Assembly: GCA_019264505.1 (NCBI GenBank)
Contig: JAHUZY010000401.1
Coordinates: 1 to 6,163 of the forward strand
Source: Phenylobacterium sp.
GTDB lineage: Bacteria > Pseudomonadota > Alphaproteobacteria > Caulobacterales > Caulobacteraceae
Length of the DNA stretch: 6,163 nt
Direction of reading: 5' to 3'
The position numbers and the translations under genes are program-made. The notes beneath the pieces were generated by a model. It was not told the DNA's origin. It made no database searches and saw only the letters and a program-made list of their open reading frames with translations. Numbering within the stretch: the first letter of the stretch is position 1; each line of letters starts with the position of its first letter. Below, piece after piece: positions 4,943 to 6,163 of this stretch.

Positions 4943-5685
4943 GCCTGGGCCATTGGCGAGCCCACTTCGCCGACTATGCCGATCGGTATGTGCTGGTGGG
5001 CGGCGTGGCCTGCGAACAGCTGATGGAAGAGGCCGGTCTGGGCTTCCGCCTGACCAAGGACTTCGACGTGGTGCTGCTGGTCGAACTTCTCGACGCGGGC
5101 TTCGCTGAGACCTTCTGGGCCTTCATCGAGGCGGGCGGCTACGAGCGTCGCGAGAGGGCCGATGGGGGAAAGCTCTATCGTTTCCAGCGTCCGACGGCAT
5201 CCGACTATCCGCAGATGATCGAACTCTTCTCGCGGGCGCCCGAAGGGATCGACCTGGCGCTGGGTAGCCAGTTTACGCCGCTGCCGATTGACGAAGCGGT
5301 CGCCAGCCTGTCGGCGATCCTGCTCGACAGCGGCTACTACGATTTCTTGCGCGAGAATTCGCGCTTCGTCGACGGCCTGCCGCTGCTGGGCGAGGCGGCG
5401 ATCATTCCGTTCAAGGCTCGCGCCTTTCTCGACCTCACGGCACGAAAAGCCGAGGGCCAGACGATCGACAGCAAGGATGTCAGGAAGCACCGGAACGACG
5501 TCTTCCGCATCATGCAGCTGCTGCCGGAGGGTGAAGTCCAGGCCTTGCCTGCAGCGATCCGTGCCGACATGAGCGCCTTCGTGGACGCCGTGGCCAGGGA
5601 CGACGCCTTCAAGCCCTCCGACTTCAACGTCAAGCTGGAGCCGGCCGAAGCCATATCGCGCCTCGCCCGCGCCTTTGGTCTTTGA
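4933..5685 (+). CDS. Nucleotidyltransferase-fold protein, AbiEii-like putative toxin
   Basis: A 250-residue product. GTG 4933 is chosen because GGAG (4921-4924) lies 8 bp upstream; this start overlaps the previous stop by 10 bp. Residues 20-24 (VLVGG) and 43-45 (DFD, within RLTKDFDVVLL) form the hGG...DxD signature of the DNA polymerase beta-like nucleotidyltransferase fold. Glu97 in QMIELFSR is a candidate third carboxylate. A downstream basic/acidic stretch (PFKARAFLDL at 159-168, DSKD at 179-182, KHRND at 185-189) resembles the conserved C-terminal helices of AbiEii/DUF1814-like proteins. Such toxins transfer nucleotides to tRNA or other substrates and depend on a metal ion. Catalytic residues look intact. 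Together with the winged-helix gene it forms a two-gene operon, expected to act in phage defence or element maintenance. Toxicity and substrate are inferred; it could also be an antitoxin-like or housekeeping MNT-type enzyme. Confidence 0.8.
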   Translation: MVVGLGHWRAHFADYADRYVLVGGVACEQLMEEAGLGFRLTKDFDVVLLVELLDAGFAETFWAFIEAGGYERRERADGGKLYRFQRPTASDYPQMIELFSRAPEGIDLALGSQFTPLPIDEAVASLSAILLDSGYYDFLRENSRFVDGLPLLGEAAIIPFKARAFLDLTARKAEGQTIDSKDVRKHRNDVFRIMQLLPEGEVQALPAAIRADMSAFVDAVARDDAFKPSDFNVKLEPAEAISRLARAFGL

Positions 5686-6163
5686 TCGCGCCGGTTCTGG
5701 GACTTCGCGCCGAACTTGCGGGAGTCGTCTCTGTCGGCATCGCGCCCACTTGGTCCGCGGTCTCACCCCAGACCTCGAAGATCGGGTCCAGCAGTGGCCG
5801 TGGCATATCCTGTCCGTGGCTTGAATGGTGCGACAGGAAGCTGTGCTTGAACCCCCGGCCTTCGGCGGGAGAGACCAAGCGCCGCGCCGCCTAGGGCGTG
5901 GTGGCTGTCGGGCTCATGGACGATGCGAATACCCAGACGGTCCAGGTCGCGGCCAATCCGGTCGCGTAGGGCTCTCGCGGCGACCCCAAGACGGCAGACG
6001 ATCGCCTGATCGTCGGGCCTCCACCCGGCCGGATCCAGGTAGCTGATGGTCGCAGGTTCGCCCAGGGCTTGGACCACGATCTGCCGGACGGCCTCGTCGG
6101 CGAAGCGCTTGGTAGTCGTCCGTCGGGGTTGGCCTGCCTGCACTCGGCCCGATGGGGGTAAGG
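5630..6163 (-). pseudogene. Leftward gene of unknown function with an apparent frameshift (runs off the window)
   Basis: From the right edge the minus strand has a coding-like frame, with GC-rich third positions, containing TKRFADEAVRQIVVQALGEP, SYLDPAGWRPDDQAIVCRLG and DRIGRDLDRLGIRIVHEPD. It may start at GTG 6143 or beyond the window. After about 5893 that frame loses its codon bias and stops at about 5763, while the next frame continues with coding character: LVSPAEGRGFKHSFLSHHSS, then DMPRPLLDPIFEVWGETADQ, to a stop at 5630, overlapping the nucleotidyltransferase 3' end by 56 bp. The switch lies in the GCG-rich tract 5879-5893 and needs one base removed or two added. The predicted join would read about HHALG-(A/R)R-LVSPAEG. 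I do not recognise the family and see no catalytic motif, signal peptide or membrane segment. Either the gene is broken, a base is miscalled, or only the first frame is translated. Confidence 0.5.

Noticed and set aside
5686..5730. Terminator after the nucleotidyltransferase gene
   Set aside because: GC-rich half-matches exist (GGTTC/GAAC with GCGCC repeats) but there is no clean stem or T-tract.
4879..5766. 295-residue minus-strand frame
   Set aside because: It is antisense to the nucleotidyltransferase and arises from GC-rich codon bias.

Overview
The window looks like a patchwork accessory region from a GC-rich alphaproteobacterium, plausibly Caulobacterales-like. The reasons are the sequence of the tRNA-Arg(ACG) 3' half, the GC-rich third codon positions of the right-hand genes, and the hipBA and RTX content. 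The lineage is inferred from general familiarity, not from a search.

Left end (1-342): the first 45 codons of a tyrosine integrase read leftward off the window. After about 160 bp with a perfect 12-bp tandem repeat and a short hairpin comes the 3' half of a tRNA-Arg(ACG) gene ending in CCA, without its 5' half. This is the expected structure of the integrase-side end of an element integrated into a tRNA-Arg gene, so sequence right of about 342 should lie outside that element.

Middle (343-2605): a 3' remnant of a leftward gene meets an RTX calcium-binding protein that starts inside a repeat, so both appear cut at about 530-540. A convergent, more AT-rich gene for an unknown predicted lipoprotein follows. 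Next come roughly 320 bp with no recognisable gene and the 5' stub of an exported protein. That stub ends at about 2600, exactly where a broken hipA begins.

Right (2606-5685): two toxin-antitoxin-type modules are arranged back to back. The leftward hipBA has an intact hipB, but hipA carries three apparent frameshifts and lacks its C-terminal kinase half. The rightward pair encodes a winged-helix protein and an overlapping, SD-preceded nucleotidyltransferase-fold protein. It resembles AbiEi/AbiEii-type (type IV) systems in architecture, but the winged helix is internal. Dyad-rich, operator-like DNA lies in front of both modules. The nucleotidyltransferase pair is the most interesting intact system here.

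Right edge (5630-6163): a leftward gene of unknown function runs in from the window edge and seems to change frame near 5880-5893. The number of apparent one-base shifts in the window, several at homopolymers, means either real decay or base-calling error; raw reads would decide.
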